Positions 1 through 6,545 of a stretch of DNA of 9,284 nt are shown piece after piece (the stretch's first letter is position 1; the number at the start of each line of letters is the position of its first letter). Position numbers and translations under genes: made by a program. The notes beneath the pieces are model-generated. The model was not told the origin of the DNA, did no database searches, and saw nothing but the letters and a program-made list of their open reading frames with translations. The DNA is from Clostridia bacterium (lineage in GTDB: Bacteria > Bacillota_A > Clostridia > Christensenellales > Aristaeellaceae), in contig JAFQIF010000028.1 in NCBI GenBank assembly GCA_017397695.1, positions 1-9,284 on the forward strand, in the 5' to 3' direction.

Positions 1-1
1 C

Positions 2-577
2 AGCGCCGTTGCCGAGATCATCATCAAACTCATCAGTAAACCCAGCTTCGCAGCGCTGATGCAGGAAAAGATCAACCTGCAGATCGACACCTCCGCACTT
101 CAGCAGGAGATCGACCACTATGAAAAAACGCTCAGGCAGCAATACGCCGTCAAAGCAAATCTCGCTGATGAAATCGACTCGCTCGATCCTGACGACAAGC
201 ATTACCGTCAGCGCAAATTGGATCTTGATGAACGCCTCTATCGGATGTATGATAGGATTCAGGAGACCGAATCTGCCCTGATCGAGTGCAAAGCCAAGAA
301 GCAGGCCATCGAGGCAGACAAGATCACCAGCGACAACATCTACCGGATTCTCACCAATTTTGATAAACTCTACGCCGTCATGAGCGATGCTGAAAAGCAC
401 GAACTGCTGGAAACGCTGATCTCTGAAATTCACGTCTATCCCGATCAAAAGCCCAGCGGCCAATGGATTGAATCCATCGGCTTCAGGCTACCGATTATTG
501 AAAACAGCTTCGAAATGAGTTTAGACAAATTAGGTAGACTTGAGACCGTCGCCCTCTTCACCCTCGCCGACCGGTAA
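2..577 (+). CDS. Large serine recombinase, C-terminal part (5' end outside window)
   Basis: This is the last 191 residues of a site-specific recombinase of the large serine integrase/transposase type, which cuts and rejoins DNA at attachment sites to integrate or excise mobile elements. The reading frame is open to the window edge, so the ATG at 59 is internal; residues AVAEIIIKLISKPSF precede it without a stop. Visible are a highly charged coiled-coil stretch (roughly positions 60-320) and the family's C-terminal pattern: an NFDKLY helix, a DAEKHELLETLISEI segment, a basic/aromatic strand ending in FRLPI, and a terminal LETVALF motif. The catalytic serine domain and zinc ribbon lie outside the window, so intactness cannot be judged. 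Base composition is less GC-rich than the genes downstream, consistent with transfer. The family call is confident; the particular element is unknown. Confidence 0.85.
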   Translation, partial: SAVAEIIIKLISKPSFAALMQEKINLQIDTSALQQEIDHYEKTLRQQYAVKANLADEIDSLDPDDKHYRQRKLDLDERLYRMYDRIQETESALIECKAKKQAIEADKITSDNIYRILTNFDKLYAVMSDAEKHELLETLISEIHVYPDQKPSGQWIESIGFRLPIIENSFEMSLDKLGRLETVALFTLADR

Positions 578-605
578 ATCCACCCCCTGAGAGGAGGCGG
601 CCAGT

Positions 606-860
606 ATGGATCAGCAGACGACAGGCATCGTAATTGCAGCGGCCAGACAATGGTGGCTCAAGGTCAATACAAAACCCTTCAGAATGCATGCGCTGGACGG
701 CGCGATATTTCCCTATATCATCAAAGTCAGGTATACGGTAGACGGCAGAGAATATATTAAGCGCAGATGGATCCACGCCGGAAGCCCCGTGCCTGCCGTA
801 GGCGCTTGCGTCACGGTGATCTATTGTGAAGATAAGCCCTCAAAAGCAAAGATTCTGTAA
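606..860 (+). CDS. Small conserved-type protein of unknown function, DUF3592-like pattern
   Basis: This 84-residue protein starts 28 bases after the recombinase stop and has a strong ribosome binding site (GAGGAGG at 591-597, 8 bases before the ATG), so it is probably a real gene cotranscribed with the recombinase. It has no signal peptide or clear membrane helix. The second half reads as beta strands: VRYTVDGREY, then a GSPVPAVGACVTVIY segment, then a D-K-P-S-K-A-K-I-L end. That order (V-Y-x-V-x-G-x-x-Y, G-x-x-V-x-V-x-Y, x-x-P-x-x-A-x-I) resembles DUF3592-type small beta-barrel domains. From general familiarity, similar short proteins sit next to clostridial recombinases and are sometimes mislabelled as transporter components; nothing here supports a transport role. 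The function is unknown. Confidence 0.7.
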   Translation: MDQQTTGIVIAAARQWWLKVNTKPFRMHALDGAIFPYIIKVRYTVDGREYIKRRWIHAGSPVPAVGACVTVIYCEDKPSKAKIL

Positions 861-873
861 TCACAAAGAATAA

Positions 874-896
874 GCGGGCAGCCGTATTCCTGCCGC
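874..896 (+). other. Weak stem-loop after the small ORF
   Basis: GCGG (874-877) pairs with CCGC (893-896) and CAG (879-881) with CTG (890-892), with G878 bulged and an 8-base loop. No run of T follows, so it is not a convincing intrinsic terminator. It lies 14 bases after the stop of the 84-residue gene. The remaining leader up to 1028 holds another short inverted repeat (ACCGT/ACGGT near 918-934) and no clear sigma-70 promoter; the beta-mannosidase promoter probably lies here but I cannot place it. Confidence 0.3.
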
Positions 897-1028
897 AGAT
901 GGTCAAGCCAAGAGAACCGTATATCAAACGGTCATACGTATTCCTCCGGGTCTGATCCTTTTCTCCGGCAGGCCATTGCTTCATATTTACTGCAGCACGC
1001 ATGATTTCCAAAGGAAAGAGGTGTTCTC

Positions 1029-3461
1029 ATGGAACGAATCTCTCTGAACGGCGCATGGCAGATGCGCGCCTGTGACGACAGCACATGGATTCCCGCACAG
1101 GTGCCCGGCAGCGTCTATGCCAATCTGCTCTCTGCAGGTAAAATGGACGATCCCTTCTGGCGCGACAACGAGCTTGACGCCTGCCGCCGCATGGAAAAGG
1201 ACTATGTGTACCGGCGCTCATTCACGCTGAGCGAAGCCGATCTTCAGGCGTGCGATCTGGTGCTGCGCTGCGAGGGTCTGGATACGCTGGCGGAGATTTC
1301 CCTCAACGGCAGCATCGTCGGCAGCGCCGACAACATGCACCGCATCTGGGAATATTCCATCCTTGAACATGTTCATGCAGGCGAAAACGAGCTGAGCGTC
1401 CGATTCGCCTCGCCGATCCGCTTCATCTACGACGCCAACGAAAAGCTCTTTACCGACGGCTCCACCGACTGCATGAGCGGTTTCCCGCAGCTGCGCAAGG
1501 CGCACTGCATGTTCGGCTGGGACTGGGGCCCGCGGCTTCCCGATGCGGGCATCTGGCGCGACATCTCTATCCTGAAGCTGGACGAAGCGCGCATCGAAGA
1601 TATCCGCATCCATCAGGAGCATGACGGCACTCGCGTGCGGCTCGACTTTATACCGAATATCAAACACGTAAAGGGCACGCCAAACTATGCGCTCCATAAA
1701 ACCGTGATCTGCCCCGACGGCAGGCGTCTGAGCACGCTGCAGGACAGCATCGTCATCGATACGCCCGAACTGTGGTGGCCCAACGGCTACGGCAGCCAAC
1801 CGCTGTATACCGTGGAGGTTGAATTGATCTGCGGCGGGCGCGTCCTGGATACATGGACGCGCCGTATCGGCCTGCGCACGCTGACTGTGCGCAATGAGCC
1901 CGATCAGTGGGGCGAATCCTTTGAATTCGTCGTCAACGGCGTAGCAATTTTCGCCATGGGCGGCGACTATATCCCCGAGGACAACCTGCTCGCCCGTGTC
2001 ACGCCCGAACGCACACGCCGCCTGATCGAGGACTGCGCTCTGGCGCATCACAACAGCATCCGCGTCTGGGGCGGCGGCTATTATCCCGACGACTGGTTCT
2101 ATGACGCGTGCGACGAGCTCGGCCTGATCGTCTGGCAGGATTTCATGTTCGCCTGCGGCGTTTACGAGCTGACGCCTGCATTCAGCAAAAACATCACCGC
2201 CGAATTTGTGGACAACATCCGCCGCCTGCGCCATCATGCCTCACTGGGTCTCTGGTGCGGCAACAACGAGCTCGAATGGCAGTACGGCAACAACGACTAC
2301 CGCATCTCGCCCAAGCAGCGCGCCGATTACATCCGCCTGTTTGAAACGCTGATCCCCTCCGTGCTCGAACGGGAAGATCCTGATACCTTCTTCTGGCCGG
2401 CGTCGCCCTCGTCCGGCGGCAGCTTCGACGAGCCCAACGCGCCCAACCGCGGCGACGTGCATTACTGGGAGGTTTGGCACAGCGACAAGCCCTTTACCGC
2501 TTATCGCGAGCATCTGTTCCGTTTTGCTTCGGAATTCGGCTTCCAGTCCTTCCCCTGCCTGAAGACCGTCGAAAGCTTCACCGAGCCAAAGGACCGCAAC
2601 GTATTCTCCTATGTGATGGAAAAGCACCAGCGCAACCAGAGTGCCAACGGCAAGATCATGAACTATCTCGCCCAGAATTTCCGCTATCCCAACAGCTTCG
2701 ACGGCGTGCTCTACGCCTCCCAGCTGCTGCAGGCGGAGGCCATCCGCTACGGCGTGGAGCATTGGCGGCGCAATCGCGGGCGCTGCATGGGCGCCATCTA
2801 CTGGCAGGTCAACGACTGCTGGCCTGTGGCAAGCTGGTCGTCCATCGATTACTTTGGCCGCTGGAAAGCGCTGCACTACGCGTCCAAGCGCTTCTTTGCG
2901 CCGCTGCTCATCTCCTGCGAGGAGGAAGGCACCCTCACGCAGAACATGAACGTCAATGCAGAATTTCCAGTCACGCGAAAGACTGCGCGCCTGAACATCG
3001 CCAACGAAACCACAGCCGACGTGCAGGGCACGGTGCGCTGGGCGCTTCGCACGCCCGATGCAGCCATCGTGCTCTCCGGCTCACAGGACGTGACCGTGCC
3101 TGCGCTTACCAGCCTGTGGCTGGAACGGATGGACTTTTCGGCGTATACGCTGCGCGGTCACTATCTCTCCTACGAATTCGCCGTATCCGGCCGCGTCGTC
3201 TCCTCGGGCACGGTGCTCTTCTGTGCGCCCAAGCACTTCGAGTTCGAAGACCCGCAGCTGCGTGTCGCGCGCGAGGGCGATTGCCTGCGCGTTTCAGCCG
3301 CTGCCTATGCCCGCGGCGTAGAGATCATCTGCCATGACGGCGACGTGCTGCTGGATGACAACTACTTCGACATGAACGCCGGAGAAAAGACCGTGCGCAT
3401 CCTGCGCGGCGGCCAAGCAGCCGCCTTCAGCGTCCGCGCGCTGTATCACCTGGATCAATAA
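1029..3461 (+). CDS. Beta-mannosidase, glycoside hydrolase family 2
   Basis: This 810-residue enzyme is predicted to remove terminal beta-mannose from mannan or N-glycan oligosaccharides (EC 3.2.1.25). There is no signal peptide, so it should act in the cytoplasm on imported oligosaccharides. The GH2 architecture is complete: an N-terminal jelly-roll domain (about 1-180, with FGWDWGPRLPDAGIWRDI at 162-179), an Ig-like domain (about 185-290, with PELWWPNGYG at 246-255), a TIM barrel (about 295-625) and a C-terminal beta-sandwich. Beta-mannosidase motifs include RVWGGGYY (345-352) and VWQDFMFAC (368-376). The acid/base is Glu414 in WCGNNE and the nucleophile Glu502 in SEFGFQ; both are present. 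The length fits the family. The start is supported by AAAGGAAAGAGGTG about 5 bases upstream. It is a single gene, convergent with the hexuronate operon and ending just before a strong terminator. Other GH2 activities are less likely given these motifs. Confidence 0.95.
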   Translation: MERISLNGAWQMRACDDSTWIPAQVPGSVYANLLSAGKMDDPFWRDNELDACRRMEKDYVYRRSFTLSEADLQACDLVLRCEGLDTLAEISLNGSIVGSADNMHRIWEYSILEHVHAGENELSVRFASPIRFIYDANEKLFTDGSTDCMSGFPQLRKAHCMFGWDWGPRLPDAGIWRDISILKLDEARIEDIRIHQEHDGTRVRLDFIPNIKHVKGTPNYALHKTVICPDGRRLSTLQDSIVIDTPELWWPNGYGSQPLYTVEVELICGGRVLDTWTRRIGLRTLTVRNEPDQWGESFEFVVNGVAIFAMGGDYIPEDNLLARVTPERTRRLIEDCALAHHNSIRVWGGGYYPDDWFYDACDELGLIVWQDFMFACGVYELTPAFSKNITAEFVDNIRRLRHHASLGLWCGNNELEWQYGNNDYRISPKQRADYIRLFETLIPSVLEREDPDTFFWPASPSSGGSFDEPNAPNRGDVHYWEVWHSDKPFTAYREHLFRFASEFGFQSFPCLKTVESFTEPKDRNVFSYVMEKHQRNQSANGKIMNYLAQNFRYPNSFDGVLYASQLLQAEAIRYGVEHWRRNRGRCMGAIYWQVNDCWPVASWSSIDYFGRWKALHYASKRFFAPLLISCEEEGTLTQNMNVNAEFPVTRKTARLNIANETTADVQGTVRWALRTPDAAIVLSGSQDVTVPALTSLWLERMDFSAYTLRGHYLSYEFAVSGRVVSSGTVLFCAPKHFEFEDPQLRVAREGDCLRVSAAAYARGVEIICHDGDVLLDDNYFDMNAGEKTVRILRGGQAAAFSVRALYHLDQ

Positions 3462-3467
3462 TCATAG

Positions 3468-3500
3468 AAAAAGGGAGTATCCTTCCGGATACTCCCTTTT
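3468..3500. terminator. Strong bidirectional intrinsic terminator
   Basis: A perfect 10-bp stem (GGGAGTATCC at 3473-3482 and GGATACTCCC at 3487-3496) closes a TTCC loop. A run of A (3468-3472) precedes it and a run of T (3497-3500) follows, so it works as an intrinsic terminator read from either strand. It begins 6 bases after the beta-mannosidase stop and is the natural terminator for it. It lies about 160 bases beyond the aldolase stop on the other strand, with no gene between, so it probably ends the hexuronate operon as well. Confidence 0.9.
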
Positions 3501-3511
3501 ATCTTGCTGCA

Positions 3512-3548
3512 AAGCAGTTTTCAAGCGCCCTTTGCGCGCAGAAAACGG
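3512..3548. repeat. Hairpin repeat, copy 1
   Basis: This 37-base unit matches the unit at 3579-3615 at 32 of 37 positions. It folds as a 6-bp outer stem (GTTTTC 3517-3522 with GAAAAC 3541-3546), an internal loop of 2 and 3 bases, a 4-bp inner stem (GCGC 3525-3528 with GCGC 3534-3537) and a 5-base loop CCTTT. It lies in the convergent junction between the beta-mannosidase and the aldolase. It could be a REP-like intergenic element or an RNA 3'-end stabiliser; no other copy was seen in the window. Confidence 0.6.
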
Positions 3549-3578
3549 ATTTGGCACACCGTAGCCTTCGTCATGCCC

Positions 3579-3615
3579 AAGCAGTTTTCGAGGGCCCTCT
3601 GCCCGAAGAAAACGG
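3579..3615. repeat. Hairpin repeat, copy 2
   Basis: This is the second unit, 67 bases from the first and in the same orientation. It has the same geometry: GTTTTC 3584-3589 with GAAAAC 3608-3613, inner stem GGGC 3592-3595 with GCCC 3601-3604, loop CCTCT. Two of the five differences from copy 1 are a compensatory swap (C3526-G3536 becomes G3593-C3603), which supports a conserved structure. It ends 43 bases past the aldolase stop, so on the minus strand both hairpins would lie in the 3' untranslated end of the operon mRNA. Confidence 0.6.
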
Positions 3616-3658
3616 TTTCAAACCGCCGCGAAGCGCATCGGGTGCAGGCCCTGCCTGC

Positions 3659-4615
3659 TTACTTCTGAACGAGGTGCAGCGCGAAGCCCGCGATTTCGTC
3701 CTTGAAGTAGATGGCCTTGAGCTTGCCGTCCTTGTAGTTGGCAGAGGTCTCGTCAAACTCGAAGCCCTGGCGCTCCATGTAAGCCTTGGCGCGCTCGATG
3801 AAGTTGGTCTTGATGCCGATGTGGCCGTTGGTGCCGCGGAACGGAGTCTTCATGACTTCGATACCGGTGCCGGCGAAGATGGAGCTGTTGCCGACCTTCA
3901 TGGTCCAGCCCAGCAGCTTGCACAGCTTGGTCGCGGTGTCCATCGCCTCTTCCTCATTGGCAGAGTTGATGCCCACGTGCGCGATCTCCAGGCCCAGCAT
4001 CAGCTGAACGGCAGAAGCGGTCAGCGCCTTGATCTTGTCCCAATCCTTGGCCTTCACAGCGTCGCCCGGAACCATCCAGGTGCCGCCACAGCACAGAATC
4101 TTACCAAAGCTGAGGTAATCCAGCAGGTTCTTCTCAGAAACGCCGCCGGTGGGCATGAAGGTCACGTCGCCGTACGGAGCAGCGATGGACTTGATGTACT
4201 TCAGGCCGCCAGCCGCCTCGGCCGGGAAGAACTTCACGCTCTTGAGGCCCAGGGACAGAGCCAGCTCGATATCGGACGGATTCGCAGTGCCCGGGCAAAC
4301 CGGAACGCCGATCTCCTGGCAGTACTTAACGGTGGTCGGATTCAGGCCCGGGGAAACGATGAACTTCGCGCCCGCAGCAACGGCCTTGTCAACCTGCTCG
4401 GTCGTCAGCACGGTGCCCGCGCCAACGATCATCTCCGGGAACGCATCGGCCATGGCCTTGATCGCCTCGGCAGCGCACGGAGTACGGAAGGTAACCTCAG
4501 CAGCCGGCAGACCGCCCTCAATCAGGGCCTTGGCCATCGGCACAGCGTCAGCAGCGTCATTGATCGCGATAACCGGAACAATACCGATCTTGGAAAGCTC
4601 CTTCATAACGTCCAT
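3659..4615 (-). CDS. eda: KDPG/KHG aldolase fused to a C-terminal VOC domain
   Basis: Residues 1 to about 205 are a class I 2-keto-3-deoxy-6-phosphogluconate / 4-hydroxy-2-oxoglutarate aldolase, cleaving KDPG to pyruvate and glyceraldehyde 3-phosphate (EC 4.1.2.14, 4.1.3.42). The catalytic set is present: Glu40 and Arg44 in AEVTFRT, the VGAGTV and SPG motifs, and Schiff-base Lys128 in VKFFPAE. Typical Eda is about 210 residues; this one is 318. Residues about 208-318 (positions 3662-3994) form two beta-alpha-beta-beta-beta halves of a VOC/glyoxalase-fold domain, starting at LEIAHVGIN and at HIGIKTN. Candidate metal ligands are His213, Glu253, His265 and His314. The role of this domain is unknown. 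It is the last gene of the operon, 123 bases after the cupin, with its own strong ribosome binding site (GAGGAGGT at 4623-4630, 7 bases before the ATG). Confidence 0.92.
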   Translation of the reverse strand: MDVMKELSKIGIVPVIAINDAADAVPMAKALIEGGLPAAEVTFRTPCAAEAIKAMADAFPEMIVGAGTVLTTEQVDKAVAAGAKFIVSPGLNPTTVKYCQEIGVPVCPGTANPSDIELALSLGLKSVKFFPAEAAGGLKYIKSIAAPYGDVTFMPTGGVSEKNLLDYLSFGKILCCGGTWMVPGDAVKAKDWDKIKALTASAVQLMLGLEIAHVGINSANEEEAMDTATKLCKLLGWTMKVGNSSIFAGTGIEVMKTPFRGTNGHIGIKTNFIERAKAYMERQGFEFDETSANYKDGKLKAIYFKDEIAGFALHLVQK

Positions 4616-4704
4616 GGGAAAAACCTCCTCAAATTAAATTGTCTTCTTATGTTTCACGCAGAAAGCATCCGCGCAAAATCGCTTATCTTGACCTCAATTC
4701 GCCA

Positions 4705-4726
4705 TGGGCAGGATTTCTCCTGCCCA
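4705..4726. other. Perfect 9-bp stem-loop between the cupin and aldolase genes
   Basis: TGGGCAGGA (4705-4713) pairs exactly with TCCTGCCCA (4718-4726) around a TTTC loop. On the transcribed minus strand it begins 12 bases after the cupin stop. No run of U follows, so it is more likely an mRNA processing or stabilising structure, or a weak attenuator, than a full terminator. The rest of the 123-base gap is an AT-richer leader to the aldolase; I could not identify a convincing promoter. Confidence 0.5.
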
Positions 4727-4738
4727 CAGCTTGCCGTA

Positions 4739-5068
4739 TTACTTCACAAAATCCTCACGCATCGGAGCAAAGATATCCAGCAGCACGCCGGCCTTCAGGC
4801 AGGCGCAGCCGTGTACCCTGCCGCCCTGTACGACGATGGCGTCGCCGGGCAGCATCGCGCGCGCTTCACCCTCGATATGATAGGTAAATTCGCCGGAGAG
4901 CACATAGGAAATCTGGGTATGCGGATGGCTGTGATCGCTGCCGGTCGCACCGGCCTCGAACTTCACCTCCACCGCCATCATCTCTGCGTTATAGCAGCGG
5001 ATGCGCCGCTGCGTGCCTCCGCCCAGATCCTGCCATGCGCCCTCATCATGCTTTACAAAGGTGTGCAT
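4739..5068 (-). CDS. kdgF: KdgF-like cupin protein (unsaturated uronate processing)
   Basis: This 109-residue single-domain cupin resembles KdgF, which speeds conversion of 4,5-unsaturated uronates released by pectate or alginate lyases into the linear keto form used by the KDG pathway. The cupin metal site is visible as His46, His48, Gln52 and His86, in DHSHPHTQ and GGRVHG, with His50 also nearby. YVLSGEFTYHIEGE and LPGDAIVV are the usual cupin strands. The DIFAPMREDF end carries Asp98 and Arg104, which match the Asp/Arg pair I recall as functionally important in KdgF. The length fits the family. The gene follows uxaC by 5 bases without a clear Shine-Dalgarno sequence, so translational coupling is likely. 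Placement inside a hexuronate operon supports the call, but small cupins are easily confused; another sugar-binding or regulatory cupin is possible. Confidence 0.75.
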   Translation of the reverse strand: MHTFVKHDEGAWQDLGGGTQRRIRCYNAEMMAVEVKFEAGATGSDHSHPHTQISYVLSGEFTYHIEGEARAMLPGDAIVVQGGRVHGCACLKAGVLLDIFAPMREDFVK

Positions 5069-5073
5069 AACGC

Positions 5074-6480
5074 TTAGTCAACATCCATGCCAAAGTAGGC
5101 CACGGCGTTGTTGTAGCTGATGCCCTGAACGAGCTCGCCCAGCACCTTATAGTCTTCCGGATACTCGCCGTTCTCGACCCACTTGCCGATCAGGTTGCAC
5201 AGGATGCGGCGGAAGTACTCGTGACGGGTATAGGAAATGAAGGAGCGGGAGTCGGTGAGCATGCCCACAAAGCGGCCCAGCAGGCCCAGGGAAGCCAGAG
5301 ACTTCATCTGCTCGATCATGCCGAACTGCTGATCGCAGAACCACCAGCCGGAACCGAACTGGATCTTGCCCGGGATGCAGTCGCCCTGGAAGTTGCCCAG
5401 CATGGTGCCCAGCACGTAGTTGTCCTTCGGATTGAGGCAGTAGAGGATGGTCTTGGGCAGGTCGCCGGTGGCCTCCTGATCCGCCATCAGGTGAGACAGG
5501 TTGTACGCGATGTTCTGGTCGTTGATGGAGTCGAAGCCCACGTCAGCACCGTACTTCTTGAACATCGCGGGGTTATTGTTGCGCAGCGCGCCCATGTGGT
5601 ACTGCTGCACCCAGCCGCGCGCCTTGTACATGGCGCCGAGCTTGACGAGCAGGTAGGTCTTGTACTCGTCGACTTCCTGCGCGGTGAGGATCTCGCCCGC
5701 CAGGCCCTTCTTCAGGGCGGCGTCAGCCTTCGCAGCGTCGGTCACAGCATACGGAACGGTATCCATGCCGTGGTCGGACACGCGCGCGCCGCACGCATGG
5801 AAGTAATCCAGGCGAATCTCCAGCGCCTTGAGCACATTCTCAATGTTCAGGCACTGCACACCGGACACGCGGGACAGGGTATTCATGTACTCCACAAAAC
5901 CGGCGCGGTCGATGTTGAGCAGTTTGTCCGGGCGCCAGGCCGGATACACCTTAAAGGAGTTGTTCTGCTTGGCAATCTCCTTGTGATACTCCAGATCGTC
6001 GATCGGGTCGTCGGTGGTGCACACCAGCTTCACGCCGAACTTCTCGATCAGGCCGTGGCAGCGGTATTCTTCGGTAGCCAGCAGGGCGTTGGCGCGGTTC
6101 CAGATATCCTCGGCAGTATCCTCGTTGAGGACGTCATAGATGCCGAACACGCGCTGCAGCTCCAGGTGGGTCCAGTGGTACATCGGGTTGCCCACGCAGT
6201 ACTTGAGAGAGGCAGCGAACGCCTTCCACTTCTCCAGCCAGGTGCCGTCGCCGCGGATGTACTTGTCGTCAATGCCGTTGGAGAGCATCACGCGCCACTT
6301 GTAGTGGTCGCCGCCGAGCATGAGCTCGCCGATGTTGGCGAACTGATGGTTCTCCGCGATCTGTGCCGGCGGAATATGGCAGTGATAGTCATAGATCGGC
6401 ATCTTTTCCGCGTAATCATGATACAGCTTTTTCGCCACATCATTTTCAAGCAGGAAATCGGCGTCCATAAACTTTTTCAT
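5074..6480 (-). CDS. uxaC: Glucuronate/galacturonate isomerase
   Basis: This 468-residue uronate isomerase (EC 5.3.1.12) converts D-galacturonate to D-tagaturonate and D-glucuronate to D-fructuronate in the cytoplasm. It belongs to the amidohydrolase TIM-barrel superfamily: the first-strand metal-ligand motif is YDYHCH with His33 and His35. Family signatures near the end are a GSGWWFCDQQ segment and LTDSRSFISYTRHEYFRR (408-425). The length is that of the family, so the gene is complete. The start is set by a strong ribosome binding site, AAGGAGGA at 6489-6496, 8 bases upstream. It lies 65 bases after uxaA and 5 bases before the cupin gene. With uxaB and uxaA upstream, galacturonate is the likely main substrate. 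Confidence 0.97.
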   Translation of the reverse strand: MKKFMDADFLLENDVAKKLYHDYAEKMPIYDYHCHIPPAQIAENHQFANIGELMLGGDHYKWRVMLSNGIDDKYIRGDGTWLEKWKAFAASLKYCVGNPMYHWTHLELQRVFGIYDVLNEDTAEDIWNRANALLATEEYRCHGLIEKFGVKLVCTTDDPIDDLEYHKEIAKQNNSFKVYPAWRPDKLLNIDRAGFVEYMNTLSRVSGVQCLNIENVLKALEIRLDYFHACGARVSDHGMDTVPYAVTDAAKADAALKKGLAGEILTAQEVDEYKTYLLVKLGAMYKARGWVQQYHMGALRNNNPAMFKKYGADVGFDSINDQNIAYNLSHLMADQEATGDLPKTILYCLNPKDNYVLGTMLGNFQGDCIPGKIQFGSGWWFCDQQFGMIEQMKSLASLGLLGRFVGMLTDSRSFISYTRHEYFRRILCNLIGKWVENGEYPEDYKVLGELVQGISYNNAVAYFGMDVD

Positions 6481-6518
6481 GGGAATCGTCCTCCTTCAAA
6501 TGTCTCACAATATCTCAT

Positions 6519-6533
6519 CCTGCATGATGCAGG
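6519..6533. other. Short stem-loop in the uxaA-uxaC gap
   Basis: CCTGCA (6519-6524) pairs with TGCAGG (6528-6533) around a TGA triloop in the 65-base gap. No T-run follows on either strand, so it is not a terminator. It may only be chance, or a minor mRNA stability element between the two genes. Confidence 0.25.
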
Positions 6534-6545
6534 TATCGTTGCGTT

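Noticed and set aside
59..577. Complete 172-residue protein starting at the ATG at 59
   Set aside because: The frame is open upstream to the window edge with recombinase-like residues, so the ATG is an internal methionine.
1218..2237. Minus-strand open frame (339 codons) and other overlapping frames within the beta-mannosidase
   Set aside because: The GH2 enzyme is complete with its catalytic residues; these frames have no family motifs.
3512..3615. CRISPR array
   Set aside because: There are only two diverged units, internally self-complementary over their whole length and with no spacer-repeat regularity or cas genes.
4705..4726. Intrinsic terminator after the cupin gene
   Set aside because: The stem is perfect but no U-run follows on the transcribed strand, so it is reported only as a stem-loop.
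3551..5077. Long plus-strand open frame (508 codons) opposite the aldolase and cupin genes
   Set aside because: It spans two well-supported minus-strand genes and the gap between them, has no recognisable domain and lacks a good ribosome binding site. It is a by-product of the codon bias of the real genes.
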